Origin: Bacteroides oleiciplenus YIT 12058
Lineage (GTDB): Bacteria > Bacteroidota > Bacteroidia > Bacteroidales > Bacteroidaceae
DNA: 64,000 nt
NCBI RefSeq assembly: GCF_000315485.1
Contig: NZ_JH992946.1
Span: 248,001 to 312,000 of the forward strand
Direction: 5' to 3'
The notes beneath the pieces were generated by a model. It saw only the letters and a program-made list of their open reading frames with translations. It was not told the origin of the DNA and searched no databases. A program made the translations under genes and the position numbers. The first letter of the stretch is position 1, and the number at the start of each line of letters is the position of its first letter. This document shows positions 1 to 8,661 of this stretch, piece after piece.

Positions 1-1
1 T

Positions 2-235
2 CCTACAATTCTGAATCTTTCTGTACATCATGCGGAAAAATTGGACAAGGGAGTACAAATTTGGTTTGAGCAAATCAAATCCGAAATCGTAGATAAGATT
101 ATGGCGGAAGGCTTTCCATGTCATCTTTCATTGCCGGATCAAGGTCGTTTTTTTGTAGGCTATTATCATCAGCGGCAATGTTTTTTTACGAAGAAAGATG
201 ATGCGATAAATGAATTAGAAAATAATGTTGAATAA
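2..235 (+). CDS. cas8c: Type I-C Cascade large subunit Cas8c (Csd1), C-terminal fragment
   Basis: The reading frame is open from base 2 to the stop at 233-235 and has no start inside the window, so this is the last 77 residues of a gene cut by the window edge. The tail contains HLSLPDQGRFFVGYYHQRQ followed by FFTKK, matching the conserved C-terminus of Csd1/Cas8c proteins (usually about 600 residues). Cas8c is the large subunit of the type I-C Cascade effector, which recognises the PAM and helps unwind target DNA. The stop lies 15 nt before cas7, as expected in an I-C operon. cas3 and cas5c are expected further left and cannot be seen. Confidence 0.88.
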   Translation, partial: PTILNLSVHHAEKLDKGVQIWFEQIKSEIVDKIMAEGFPCHLSLPDQGRFFVGYYHQRQCFFTKKDDAINELENNVE

Positions 236-250
236 TAAAAAAATATAATC

Positions 251-1117
251 ATGGAAGACTTATTGTTGAAAAATCGTATTGATTTTATGTATTTTTTTGA
301 TGTGAAAGACGGTAACCCTAATGGAGATCCTGATGCTGGTAATTTGCCGCGTGTTGATGCAGAAACAGGTATGGGCTTGGTGACGGATGTTTGTTTGAAG
401 CGTAAAGTACGTAATTACGTGCAGGTGGCAAAAGAATGTGCTGAGGGCTTTGATATTTTTGTAAAAGAAAAGGCTGTTTTGAATAACCTTATTGATGCTT
501 CCTATGACATCCCGACTGTTAAAGAAAAGAAGGATGAAGGGGATAAAAGAGAAGCTGCACGTAGCGTGATGTGCCAAAAATACTATGATGTACGTACATT
601 TGGCGCAGTGATGTCGACAGGTAAAAATGCTGGGCAGGTTCGTGGACCTATTCAGTTTACATTTGCGCGTTCCATTGACCCTATAACAAGTACGGAGCAC
701 TCTATTACTCGTATGGCAGTGGCTACGGATGCTGAATCTAAAAAACAAAGTGGGGACAATCGTACAATGGGGCGTAAATCTACTATTCCCTATGGCTTGT
801 ATGTTTGTCATGGCTTTATTTCTGCTAATCTTGCTAAACAAACAGGTTTTGATGCAGATGATTTATCAATTTTTTGGGAAGCGCTGAAGAATATGTTCGA
901 TAATGATCGTTCTGCTGCTCGTGGACTAATGAGTGCACAGAAACTGATTGTTTTCCGACATGATTCCGAATTAGGTAATGCCCCGGCAAATAAATTGTTT
1001 GATCTTGTCAAAGTGGAAAAGAATCCGGAAACAGTAGCCCGCTCATTTGCTGATTATAAAATAATCATTGACAGGAATAGTCTTCCTACAGGTATTACAA
1101 TCGAAGAAATTCTTTAA
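251..1117 (+). CDS. cas7: Type I-C CRISPR backbone protein Cas7 (Csd2)
   Basis: This 288-residue protein is a Cas7/Csd2 family RAMP, the subunit that polymerises along the crRNA to form the Cascade backbone. The N-terminus reads [20 protein letters not shown] followed by GNLPRVD, the hallmark Csd2 start. A central [10 protein letters not shown] block and a [18 protein letters not shown] segment are also typical. Length fits the family (about 280-290). It sits between cas8c and cas4, with only one base separating its stop from the cas4 ATG, so translation is probably coupled. Confidence 0.95.
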   Translation: MEDLLLKNRIDFMYFFDVKDGNPNGDPDAGNLPRVDAETGMGLVTDVCLKRKVRNYVQVAKECAEGFDIFVKEKAVLNNLIDASYDIPTVKEKKDEGDKREAARSVMCQKYYDVRTFGAVMSTGKNAGQVRGPIQFTFARSIDPITSTEHSITRMAVATDAESKKQSGDNRTMGRKSTIPYGLYVCHGFISANLAKQTGFDADDLSIFWEALKNMFDNDRSAARGLMSAQKLIVFRHDSELGNAPANKLFDLVKVEKNPETVARSFADYKIIIDRNSLPTGITIEEIL

Positions 1118-1118
1118 A

Positions 1119-1793
1119 ATGGATTATTCAGAAGATGATATGCTCATGTTGTCGGGGATACAACATTATATGTTTTGTCCTCGACAATGGGCATTAATCC
1201 ATATAGAACAACAGTGGCAGGAGAATAGGTTGACAGTTGAAGGAAATCTTCTGCATAATAATGTTGATAATCCATTCTATCGGCAAAAAAATGGTGAAAT
1301 AATTACTTTGCGCTCAGTCTCTGTTGCTTCCAAGAAATTAGGTTTGTATGGTATAACTGATGCTGTAGAACTTAAAGCGACAAAGGATATGTCTAATGCC
1401 ATTTCACATCCTTCTTATCCTGGATATTGGGTTCCTTATCCTGTTGAGTATAAGCGTGGTCATAGTAAGCCGGATGAAAGAGATGAAGTGCAATTGGCGG
1501 CTCAAGTCATCTGCCTGGAGGAAATGTATGGTATTCATATTTTTACAGCAGCTCTTTATTATGGTGAAACCCGACATCGAGAAGTGATTGTGATAAGCGA
1601 TAAATTGCGAGAACTGACATGCAGATTAGCGGACGAAATGCATTGTATTTATTTAAAGGGCGATGTCCCTAAAGCTGTAATGAAACCTCATTGTAGAAGT
1701 TGTTCACTCTTTGATATTTGTTTACCTCAACTTAATAAGAGATTATCAGTATCTGATTATTTAAAACAAAATCTTTATGAGGAAATTACTTAA
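1119..1793 (+). CDS. cas4: CRISPR-associated exonuclease Cas4 (type I-C)
   Basis: Cas4 is a RecB-family nuclease with a 4Fe-4S cluster that trims prespacers and checks the PAM during adaptation. The start at 1119 is chosen because it lies one base after the cas7 stop; the longer frame from 1068 would run 50 nt into cas7. The 224-residue protein shows one N-terminal cysteine (C20, in YMFCPRQW) and three C-terminal ones (C192, C195, C201), the usual cluster ligands. RecB-type residues are D81 (GITDAVE), E110 and K112 (VEYKRG) and Q125. Its 3' end overlaps cas1 by 17 nt. Confidence 0.95.
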   Translation: MDYSEDDMLMLSGIQHYMFCPRQWALIHIEQQWQENRLTVEGNLLHNNVDNPFYRQKNGEIITLRSVSVASKKLGLYGITDAVELKATKDMSNAISHPSYPGYWVPYPVEYKRGHSKPDERDEVQLAAQVICLEEMYGIHIFTAALYYGETRHREVIVISDKLRELTCRLADEMHCIYLKGDVPKAVMKPHCRSCSLFDICLPQLNKRLSVSDYLKQNLYEEIT

Positions 1794-2799
1794 TACTCTA
1801 TATATCACTACTCCGGAGGCTTATTTGAGCAAGGATGGATTGAATGTTGTTGTATCTGTGAAGCAAGAGGAAATTTTTCGTATTCCTATTTTGAATATAG
1901 AAGGTATCGTGACGTTTGGATATATGGGTGCAAGCCCTGGATTGATGAAACTTTGTGCAGATAATGGTGTATCACTGACATTTCTGTCTCCTTCTGGAAG
2001 ATTTATCAGCAGAGTGCAAGGACCGATAAAAGGTAATGTTTTACTCAGAAAAAAGCAATACCTTTTGTCAGATGATCAGGCATATACGATGCATCTTAGC
2101 CGATTGTTTATTGGTGGTAAAATTCAAAACTATAGAAATATTCTGAGACGTTTTATACGTGATAATGGTGTGAATACTGAAGTCGAAGATGCCGCATCTT
2201 TATTGCTTATTAGAAAGAATGAGTTGTTGAGAGCAAGAGATTTAGATCAATTGCGTGGGATAGAAGGGGATGCTGCTAATGTGTATTTTGGAGTGTTACC
2301 ACATTTAATTCTTAATCAGAAAGTCGATTTTATTTTTAAAGGACGGAATCGTAGACCTCCGAAAGATGCAGTTAATGCTATGCTTTCTTTTGCGTACACA
2401 CTAATAGCAAACGATGTTGCGGCCGCGTTAGAAACAGTAGGACTTGATCCTTATGTTGGCTTTTTGCATTCATTACGTCCAGGACGTACTTCTTTAGCTT
2501 TAGATTTGATGGAAGAAATACGTGCATATTTAGGGGATAGATTAGTACTTTCTTTGATTAATAGGAAACAAATATGCATTAAAGATTTTTGTATGCAAGG
2601 AGATGAAGGTGTTGTAATGACTGATTCTGGAAAGAAAATATTTCTTTCAGCATGGCAAAGTCGCAAGAAAGAATTTATTATTCATCCTTATTTGGGTGAG
2701 AAAATTCCTGTCGGTTTGTTGCCCTATGTTCAATCTGTGCTATTGGCCCGTTATATGCGTGGTGACCTAGATAATTATCCTGTATTTTTAATTTCATAA
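1777..2799 (+). CDS. cas1: CRISPR integrase Cas1 (type I-C)
   Basis: Cas1 is the metal-dependent integrase that, with Cas2, inserts new spacers at the leader end of the array. The 340-residue protein has the expected catalytic residues: E163 in GIEGDAANVYF, H231 in DPYVGFLHSLRPGR, and an acidic pair in ALDLMEE (around 243-247). Length and motif order match type I-C Cas1. It overlaps the end of cas4 and is followed after two bases by cas2, indicating one adaptation operon. No disruption is seen. Confidence 0.96.
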   Translation: MRKLLNTLYITTPEAYLSKDGLNVVVSVKQEEIFRIPILNIEGIVTFGYMGASPGLMKLCADNGVSLTFLSPSGRFISRVQGPIKGNVLLRKKQYLLSDDQAYTMHLSRLFIGGKIQNYRNILRRFIRDNGVNTEVEDAASLLLIRKNELLRARDLDQLRGIEGDAANVYFGVLPHLILNQKVDFIFKGRNRRPPKDAVNAMLSFAYTLIANDVAAALETVGLDPYVGFLHSLRPGRTSLALDLMEEIRAYLGDRLVLSLINRKQICIKDFCMQGDEGVVMTDSGKKIFLSAWQSRKKEFIIHPYLGEKIPVGLLPYVQSVLLARYMRGDLDNYPVFLIS

Positions 2800-2801
2800 G
2801 A

Positions 2802-3092
2802 ATGTTTATATTAGTAACCTATGATGTAGATACTCAATCAGAAACGGGAGCTAAACGATTGCGTAAAGTGGCTAAGGAGTGTTTGAATTATGGGCATCGT
2901 GTCCAAAATTCAGTATTTGAATGTGTATTGTCTGAAGCGCAGTTCCTGATTTTTAAATCGAAAATTATGAAAATAATAGATTATGATTTAGATAGCATTC
3001 GCTTTTATTTCTTAGGCAAAAATAGGAGTAATCGAGTTGAGTGTTTAGGACGTGAAACATCTATTGATGTAAATTCTGAACTAATAATTTAG
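2802..3092 (+). CDS. cas2: CRISPR adaptation protein Cas2
   Basis: This 96-residue protein is the small ferredoxin-fold Cas2 that bridges two Cas1 dimers in the integration complex. It begins MFILVTYDVDT with the conserved Asp8, continues with AKRLRKVAKECLNYGHRVQNS and VFECVLSEAQ, and ends with the SIRFYFLG strand. It starts two bases after the cas1 stop and is the last cas gene before the leader and array, the normal I-C order. Confidence 0.96.
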   Translation: MFILVTYDVDTQSETGAKRLRKVAKECLNYGHRVQNSVFECVLSEAQFLIFKSKIMKIIDYDLDSIRFYFLGKNRSNRVECLGRETSIDVNSELII

Positions 3093-3262
3093 TATATTGC
3101 GAATGTGAAGCGTTGCATATTTTGTGTGTCTTTCGCAAGTGCTAATAATCAGCCATTAAGGTTCTTTTTTGCTTAAAAATGTGTCCTTTATAAAAATAGA
3201 TTTTCTATCTTCGCAAAATGCTCTTTAATCATATAAGAGTATCAATGCTTTAAAGTAAAAGA
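3093..3262 (+). promoter_or_regulatory. CRISPR leader
   Basis: This AT-rich, gene-free 170-base segment lies between the cas2 stop and the first repeat. It contains a near-consensus -7 element TATCTTCG at 3206-3213 and a small hairpin CTCTT/AAGAG at 3221-3225 and 3235-3239. The far end of the array carries the degenerate repeats, so this side is the leader: it should hold the pre-crRNA promoter and the Cas1-Cas2 integration site. The exact promoter is inferred. Confidence 0.75.
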
Positions 3263-4810
3263 GTCACTCCTTATGCGGGAGTGTGGATTGAAACAAAAGA
3301 GATGTCGTACAACATGAAGGCAAGTATGTCACTCCTTATGCGGGAGTGTGGATTGAAACTTCCGCTACGTGTCAAAGGTAGAATCAGCAAAAAGTCACTC
3401 CTTATGCGGGAGTGTGGATTGAAACATGGCAAGTATAAGTCTCAACCAACTATCCACAAGTCACTCCTTATGCGGGAGTGTGGATTGAAACCAAGTTGCA
3501 AGCACTTTGCAGGCGCCGCCTTTTTGTCACTCCTTATGCGGGAGTGTGGATTGAAACTTTTGCGCAAAGTAATGAGCAAACGCAAATGACGTCACTCCTT
3601 ATGCGGGAGTGTGGATTGAAACTCGGAAAGGCTATTGAGGCAGACGAACAACTTGCGTCACTCCTTATGCGGGAGTGTGGATTGAAACTGCCTTACACCA
3701 ATTACTTGTAGTAGTGGGCGAAGGTCACTCCTTATGCGGGAGTGTGGATTGAAACAAATCGCTCAAGGAGGAATAAAATACATAGGAAGTCACTCCTTAT
3801 GCGGGAGTGTGGATTGAAACTGCCCGTTAAAAACGGAAGATATGGACAAGATTAGTCACTCCTTATGCGGGAGTGTGGATTGAAACCGAAATTGTAGACA
3901 GGATACTATTGCCACTACTAGTCACTCCTTATGCGGGAGTGTGGATTGAAACCTCATTGTAGATGTTGAAGACACTTTTCAACATAGTCACTCCTTATGC
4001 GGGAGTGTGGATTGAAACAGAATAAATGTGATTGTAAATATCAAAGCGACAAAGTCACTCCTTATGCGGGAGTGTGGATTGAAACAACGAAAAGAACTGC
4101 AATGCCCAGTGCCGGAAGTGTCACTCCTTATGCGGGAGTGTGGATTGAAACCTACCTTTGCTCGAAAAATATATAGTTATGGCGTCACTCCTTATGCGGG
4201 AGTGTGGATTGAAACCAGCCCAATGTGGTGAAATTGTTATCCGTGAAGGTGTCACTCCTTATGCGGGAGTGTGGATTGAAACTGACTTTTTGCGGCATAT
4301 CCGACGGTGGTATTGGGGTCACTCCTTATGCGGGAGTGTGGATTGAAACTTGATAGGCGAAGAAAAGAAACGTATTGCCGCAGTCACTCCTTATGCGGGA
4401 GTGTGGATTGAAACTTTTAATCAGGATACCTTGCGCAGTATCAAGTACAGTCACTCCTTATGCGGGAGTGTGGATTGAAACATTATCACCTTCAGGTACT
4501 TATTGAAATATTGGGTCACTCCTTATGCGGGAGTGTGGATTGAAACCATGTCTTCCGTGCAGGAAGTGATGATGTCGGCAAGTCACTCCTTATGTGGGAG
4601 TGTGGATTGAAACCTGAAAAGTTAATACCCAATAATGAAGATAAGAAGTCACTCCTTATGCGGGAGTGTGGATTGAAACAGGGCTGCTTCGTATGTCTGC
4701 CGGAAAGCAATAGTCACTCCTTATGCGAGAGTGTGAATTGAAACCAGTAACCGGTGCGCGCTTTCACATAATTTCAGTCACTCTCCTTATACGGAACTCT
4801 GGATTGAAAT
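3263..4810 (+). CRISPR. Type I-C CRISPR array, 24 repeats and 23 spacers
   Basis: A 32-nt repeat beginning GTCACTCCTT and ending GGATTGAAAC recurs with a period of 64-67 nt, giving spacers of 32-35 nt. Repeat starts include 3263, 3328, 3394, 3460, 3526, 3591, 3657, 3724, 3789, 3855, 3921, 3987, 4054, 4120, 4184, 4251, 4318, 4383, 4450, 4515, 4582, 4648, 4713 and 4777. CACTCC and GGAGTG inside each repeat can form the stem that Cas5c is known to cut in type I-C systems, leaving a short 5' handle ending ATTGAAAC. Repeat 21 has one change, repeat 23 two, and repeat 24 (4777-4810) is degenerate with two extra bases. No two spacers look alike. Confidence 0.98.
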
Positions 4811-4846
4811 TAGGTTTTATATACCACTTACCCTAGTGTATCAATT

Positions 4847-4878
4847 ATCGCTCTTATACAGGAAGTGATGATTGATAC
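4847..4878 (+). CRISPR. Decayed 25th CRISPR repeat
   Basis: Beyond the last recognisable repeat, after a spacer-sized gap of 36 nt, a 32-nt stretch beginning ATCGCTCTTA and ending GATTGATAC can be aligned to the repeat. With two single-base indels the ATCGCTC, TTATAC, AGTG and GATTGA blocks line up with the repeat's GTCACTC, TTATGC, AGTG and GATTGA. Gapless identity is only about 20 of 32. The spacing supports a worn-out trailer repeat rather than chance. Confidence 0.6.
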
Positions 4879-5259
4879 ATTCACTTTAGTTAAGTTTTTA
4901 CTTGTTATTTCAATATTTAACGAATAAGTGTGGAGCAATAAGACATTAGCAATTTTCTAAGATTATTGCATATTGCTGTTTTATAGTCTTTCGATGATCA
5001 TTATACTGCAAATAAGTATTGTGGGCGAATCTTGAATTTTGTCGTTTCTCTGCAAGATATATCTTGCTTGTAGAGATGTGCAAAAAATGTTCCCTTCATT
5101 ATCAGTTACTTATGCCTCTCTCTTGTAGAGAACATTACTAATTTGCCATCTTTGCTGTTCTTCTCCGTTTTCTCTTCATTTCATTCCTTGTAGAGATGGC
5201 TGTAATTTAATGTATTGTTTATTAGTGATTTAAAGAATTGTTTGGTAGATGCCATTTTC
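4879..5259. other. Gene-free AT-rich stretch between the CRISPR array and the HU-like gene
   Basis: No plausible coding region or RNA gene is seen. It holds a GCAATAA/TTATTGC hairpin (4935-4941 with 4963-4969) and three copies of TTGTAGAGA at 5068, 5123 and 5188. The first copy is part of a larger stem, TCTCT-GCAAGAT/ATCTTGC-AGAGA, at 5047-5076. Confidence 0.6.
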
Positions 5260-5290
5260 TTGCTTTTACCTTTATCTCGCCCTAACTTTG
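5260..5290 (+). promoter_or_regulatory. Promoter of the HU-like gene
   Basis: TTG at 5260-5262 and TAACTTTG at 5283-5290 are separated by 20 bp, matching the Bacteroides primary sigma factor pattern. The start codon lies about 125 nt downstream, leaving a long 5' leader with no obvious structure. Confidence 0.6.
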
Positions 5291-5417
5291 CAACATCGAA
5301 TCTGAGAAAACAGAACGCCTGACTGTTGAGGCCTCACAGTGAAAAACGTCTTGTTTACGGATGAGATAAGAGAAAGACAATATACATATTATTATTAAAT
5401 CATTAAAAACAACGATT

Positions 5418-5897
5418 ATGGCTATTAAGTATGAAGTAAAGAAGGTAGTGTTTGGTTTCGATAAAACTAAAACTGAGAAATTTGTGGCACAAACGAAAGT
5501 GTTGGGCATGGTAGAATTTAAGAAACTCTGCGAAGAAGTGCAGAAAGTGAGCATGGCACCGCGTGGCGTGGTGAAAATGGTGATTGACGGGCTGATTGAC
5601 ACCCTGAATATGGATTTGGACAAAGGATATTCCGTTCAGTTGGGAGACTTCGGCTGCTTCCGTCCCGGACTGAATGCGAAAAGTCAGGTGGGAGTGGACG
5701 ATGTGGATGCAAATACGGTGTATCGCCGTAAAATTATCTTCACCTCGGGAAGCTATTTCAAGGATATGCTGGGTAAGACCAGTGTGGAAAGGCTGGAATT
5801 AGGTAAGGGGACTGTGATTAGAGACGCAGTCGTTAAACCGAAACCGGGTGAAGGTGGCTCCGGTGAAGGCGGTTTGGAAGAAGATCCTTTGGGATAA
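5418..5897 (+). CDS. HU-like DNA-binding protein (HU-HIG family)
   Basis: This 159-residue protein has the Bacteroidales HU-HIG fold: an N-terminal strand and helix region (MAIKYEVKK...), the helical segment VEFKKLCEEVQKVSMAPRGV and the HU-like core LGDFGCFRPGLNA. The C-terminus is a low-complexity Gly/Glu/Pro tail (KPKPGEGGSGEGG). Related proteins bind DNA non-specifically as nucleoid-associated factors; these variants are abundant in Bacteroides and their exact roles are mostly unknown. It stands alone with its own promoter, next to the CRISPR trailer. Two hairpins follow its stop. Family assignment is firm, specific role is not. Confidence 0.85.
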   Translation: MAIKYEVKKVVFGFDKTKTEKFVAQTKVLGMVEFKKLCEEVQKVSMAPRGVVKMVIDGLIDTLNMDLDKGYSVQLGDFGCFRPGLNAKSQVGVDDVDANTVYRRKIIFTSGSYFKDMLGKTSVERLELGKGTVIRDAVVKPKPGEGGSGEGGLEEDPLG

Positions 5898-5903
5898 AAG
5901 GTC

Positions 5904-5924
5904 GAAAAAGGGTGAACCTTTTTC
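5904..5924 (+). terminator. Perfect hairpin after the HU-like gene
   Basis: GAAAAAGG and CCTTTTTC form an 8-bp perfect stem around a 5-nt loop, starting 6 nt after the stop. The Ts lie inside the 3' arm rather than after it, so it is a stabilising or pausing hairpin more than a classic terminator. Confidence 0.45.
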
Positions 5925-5931
5925 ATATAGA

Positions 5932-5963
5932 AGCGGGAAGTACTAATTATACTTCCTGCTTTT
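5932..5963 (+). terminator. Intrinsic terminator of the HU-like gene
   Basis: AGCGGGAAGT (5932-5941) pairs with ACTTCCTGCT (5951-5960) with one G-U pair and a 9-nt loop, followed by TTT. Its position between the HU stop and the GH95 promoter fits termination of the HU-like transcript. Confidence 0.65.
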
Positions 5964-6011
5964 GTGTAAAAAAACATCTTCGAAAGGAGCGGTTTTATCT
6001 TATTTTAGTGC

Positions 6012-6019
6012 TATTTTTG
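6012..6019 (+). promoter_or_regulatory. -7 element of the GH95 gene
   Basis: TATTTTTG fits TAnnTTTG and lies 37 nt before the chosen ATG. No clear TTTG upstream element was found at the right distance. Confidence 0.45.
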
Positions 6020-6055
6020 TATCGATGCACAAGGAACTTTATTGCTAATAATGTT

Positions 6056-8545
6056 ATGAGAACTCTTTTTGTTTTTTTTCTATTAGTTACCATATATGGT
6101 CCTGTTATGGAAACTGCTGCACAAGCAACTCCTACAGATGTTTGCAACCATCAGCTTTATTACACCACTCCGGCTACCATTTGGGAAGAAACCCTGCCTT
6201 TGGGGAACGGCCGTCTGGGTATGATGCCCGACGGAGGTATTGACAAGGAACATATTGTACTGAATGAAATTTCACTTTGGAGCGGTATGGAGGCCGATTA
6301 CGGTAATCCGGATGCATCCCGTAGTTTGCCAGCCATTCAGCAACTTCTGTTTGAAGGTAAGAATAGAGAGGCTCAAGAGTTGATGTATAATAGTTTTGTT
6401 CCAAAGAAGCCCGAATCGGGTGGTACCTATGGTAATTATCAGATGCTGGCTGATCTTACTTTGAATTTCAGTATTCCAGTCAAAAAGGAATTCTTCTCCG
6501 GTGATACGGTTCCGGTAACCGGCTATCGCCGTTGGCTTGACTTGCGCGATGCTGTGGCTTATACTACTTTTACGAAAGGTGGCATTGATTATCAGCGTGA
6601 ATATTACACTTCCCGTGATAAGGATGTCATGATTATACATCTGACAGCCAGTCGCCGTCGTTCTCTCTTTTTCACTGCTTCTCTTTCCCGTCCACAGCAA
6701 GGGACGGTATCTTTTGTTCCCGGTAATGGAAAAGAATCGGGTACACTTTTGCTGGAAGGTGTTCTGGATAGTGGTAAACCCGGTCAGGATGGAATGAAAT
6801 ATCGTGTTGCCATGAGAGTGGTTTCCAAAGATGGAAAACAGCATATTTCTGCCGAAAACGGTGTTATGTTGACGCAGGGAACGGAAGCCTGGCTGGTAAT
6901 TTCCGCTACTACTTCTTATGCCGCTGCCGGTACGGATTTTTCAGGAAGTCGCTATAAGGAAGTTTGTGACAGCTTGTTGAATGCTGCCACGCAGTCCCAC
7001 TCTCAACTCTCCATTCTCAACTCTCAACTTAAGAATGCTTCCCATCGCGAACTTTACGACCGTGTATCTTTAACTCTTCCTGCTACAGAAGATGATGCGT
7101 TACCGACAAATGAGCGTATCGTCCGTTTTACTGAACGGGAATCTCCTGCTTTAGCTACTCTGTACTATAACTATGGCCGTTATTTGCTTATCAGTAGCAC
7201 TCGTCCCGGAAGCCTGCCGCCGAATTTGCAGGGATTGTGGGCGAATGGAATACAAACTCCCTGGAATGGCGACTATCACACTAATATCAATATCCAGATG
7301 AATCACTGGCCTCTAGAACAGGCCGGTCTTTCGGAACTCTATCAGCCTTTAACCACTCTTATTGAGCGCCTTGTTCCTTCTGGCAAGGAGACTGCCTGTA
7401 CCTTTTATGGTAACCGTGCCCAAGGTTGGGTGCTCCACATGATGACGAATGTCTGGAATTACACAGCCCCTGGTGAACATCCTTCCTGGGGGGCAACGAA
7501 TACCGGTGGTGCCTGGCTTTGTACCCATCTCTGGGAACATTATCAATATACCCAGGATTTGGAATATTTGAAAAAAATATATCCCATACTGAAAGGAGCT
7601 TCTGAGTTCTTCTACTCTACAATGGTGCAGGAACCTAAGCATGGTTGGTTGGTGACGGCACCCACATCTTCTCCTGAGAATGCTTTCTTTGTAGGAGATG
7701 ACCCGACACCTGTCAGCATTTGTATGGGGCCGACGATGGATGTTCAATTGTTGACGGAACTTTATACTAATGTTGTTCAAGCAGCTTCTATATTGAAGTG
7801 TGATGATGGTTATGCTGCTAAACTGCGAGCGGCTTTGGAAAAATTCCCACCTATGCAGATTAGTAAGGAGGGGTATCTGCAAGAGTGGCTGGAAGATTAT
7901 AAAGAACAGGATGTACATCATCGTCATGTTTCCCATCTTTATGGTTTACACCCGGGCAATCTGATTTCTCCTGATGCTACGCCCGAACTTGCCAATGCTT
8001 GTCGTGTTACGCTGAACCGTCGTGGGGATGGTGGTACAGGCTGGAGCCGTGCCTGGAAGATAAACTTCTGGGCTCGCCTGGGTGATGGTGACCGTGCCTG
8101 GACACTTTTTAAAAGCCTTCTTCATCCGGCTGTCGATCCACAGACTAAGCGTCACGGTAGTGGTACGTTCCCAAATCTGTTCTGTTCACATCCTCCTTTC
8201 CAGATTGACGGTAATTATGGGGGGGCCGCTGGCATTGGCGAGATGTTGATGCAAAGCCATGAAGGATTTATTCATTTACTGCCTACTTTGCCGAAAAGCT
8301 GGCATACTGGTAACTTCCATGGCATGAAAGCCCGTGGTGGTATATCAGTAGATTTGGAATGGAAAGACGGAAAGGCTGTGAAAGCTATGCTTGCAGCGGC
8401 TGTGGCGGGAGATTTTAATATAAAGATGCCGACAGGTGTCAACCGGGCAAAGGTGACTGTGAATGGACGGAGCAATACTTATACAAGTAAGACAATATCT
8501 TTGCAGTTAGCTGCGGGGGATTCATGTATATTATTATTTGAATAA
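6056..8545 (+). CDS. Secreted glycoside hydrolase family 95 (alpha-L-fucosidase/galactosidase)
   Basis: The 829-residue protein starts with a signal peptide (RTLFVFFLLVTIYGPVMETAAQA). The start at 6056 is preferred because the longer frame from 5912 would include the upstream terminator and promoter. The GH95 N-terminal domain begins ATIWEETLPLGNGRLGMMP and LNEISLWSG. The (alpha/alpha)6 catalytic domain carries N410 and N412 (HTNINIQMNHW), E541 (TSSPENAFF) and D718 (QIDGNYGGAAGIGEML), the equivalents of the asparagine pair, acid and Asp described for GH95. The family removes terminal alpha-1,2-L-fucose, or L-galactose, from glycans, suggesting host glycan or plant xyloglucan use; the substrate is not decided by sequence. 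There is no SusCD pair beside it. Residues about 316-326 look like an inserted repeat. Confidence 0.93.
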   Translation: MRTLFVFFLLVTIYGPVMETAAQATPTDVCNHQLYYTTPATIWEETLPLGNGRLGMMPDGGIDKEHIVLNEISLWSGMEADYGNPDASRSLPAIQQLLFEGKNREAQELMYNSFVPKKPESGGTYGNYQMLADLTLNFSIPVKKEFFSGDTVPVTGYRRWLDLRDAVAYTTFTKGGIDYQREYYTSRDKDVMIIHLTASRRRSLFFTASLSRPQQGTVSFVPGNGKESGTLLLEGVLDSGKPGQDGMKYRVAMRVVSKDGKQHISAENGVMLTQGTEAWLVISATTSYAAAGTDFSGSRYKEVCDSLLNAATQSHSQLSILNSQLKNASHRELYDRVSLTLPATEDDALPTNERIVRFTERESPALATLYYNYGRYLLISSTRPGSLPPNLQGLWANGIQTPWNGDYHTNINIQMNHWPLEQAGLSELYQPLTTLIERLVPSGKETACTFYGNRAQGWVLHMMTNVWNYTAPGEHPSWGATNTGGAWLCTHLWEHYQYTQDLEYLKKIYPILKGASEFFYSTMVQEPKHGWLVTAPTSSPENAFFVGDDPTPVSICMGPTMDVQLLTELYTNVVQAASILKCDDGYAAKLRAALEKFPPMQISKEGYLQEWLEDYKEQDVHHRHVSHLYGLHPGNLISPDATPELANACRVTLNRRGDGGTGWSRAWKINFWARLGDGDRAWTLFKSLLHPAVDPQTKRHGSGTFPNLFCSHPPFQIDGNYGGAAGIGEMLMQSHEGFIHLLPTLPKSWHTGNFHGMKARGGISVDLEWKDGKAVKAMLAAAVAGDFNIKMPTGVNRAKVTVNGRSNTYTSKTISLQLAAGDSCILLFE

Positions 8546-8591
8546 AGTAGTGTTTTTGATTCCTTCCTGCACAGAAATAATCTTCTGAGGA

Positions 8592-8623
8592 TTTGTCCGA
8601 TGCATTTGAATCTTTTACATTTG
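8592..8623 (+). promoter_or_regulatory. Promoter of the serine hydrolase operon
   Basis: TTTG at 8592-8595 and TACATTTG at 8616-8623 are 20 bp apart, an excellent match to the Bacteroides promoter. The start codon is 38 nt downstream. Confidence 0.7.
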
Positions 8624-8661
8624 CACCTTGCTAATGTATAAGTGCTTAATGCAATATAGTT

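Noticed and set aside
3281-4346. Open frames across the array encoding repeated SLLMRECGLK-like peptides
   Set aside because: They are translations of the CRISPR repeat in different frames, with no start signals or family similarity.
4516-4710. Minus-strand frame at the end of the array
   Set aside because: It also consists of repeat and spacer sequence read on the other strand.
5912-6055. Longer N-terminus for the GH95 protein
   Set aside because: It would run through the HU terminator and the GH95 promoter element, and the signal peptide starts at 6056.
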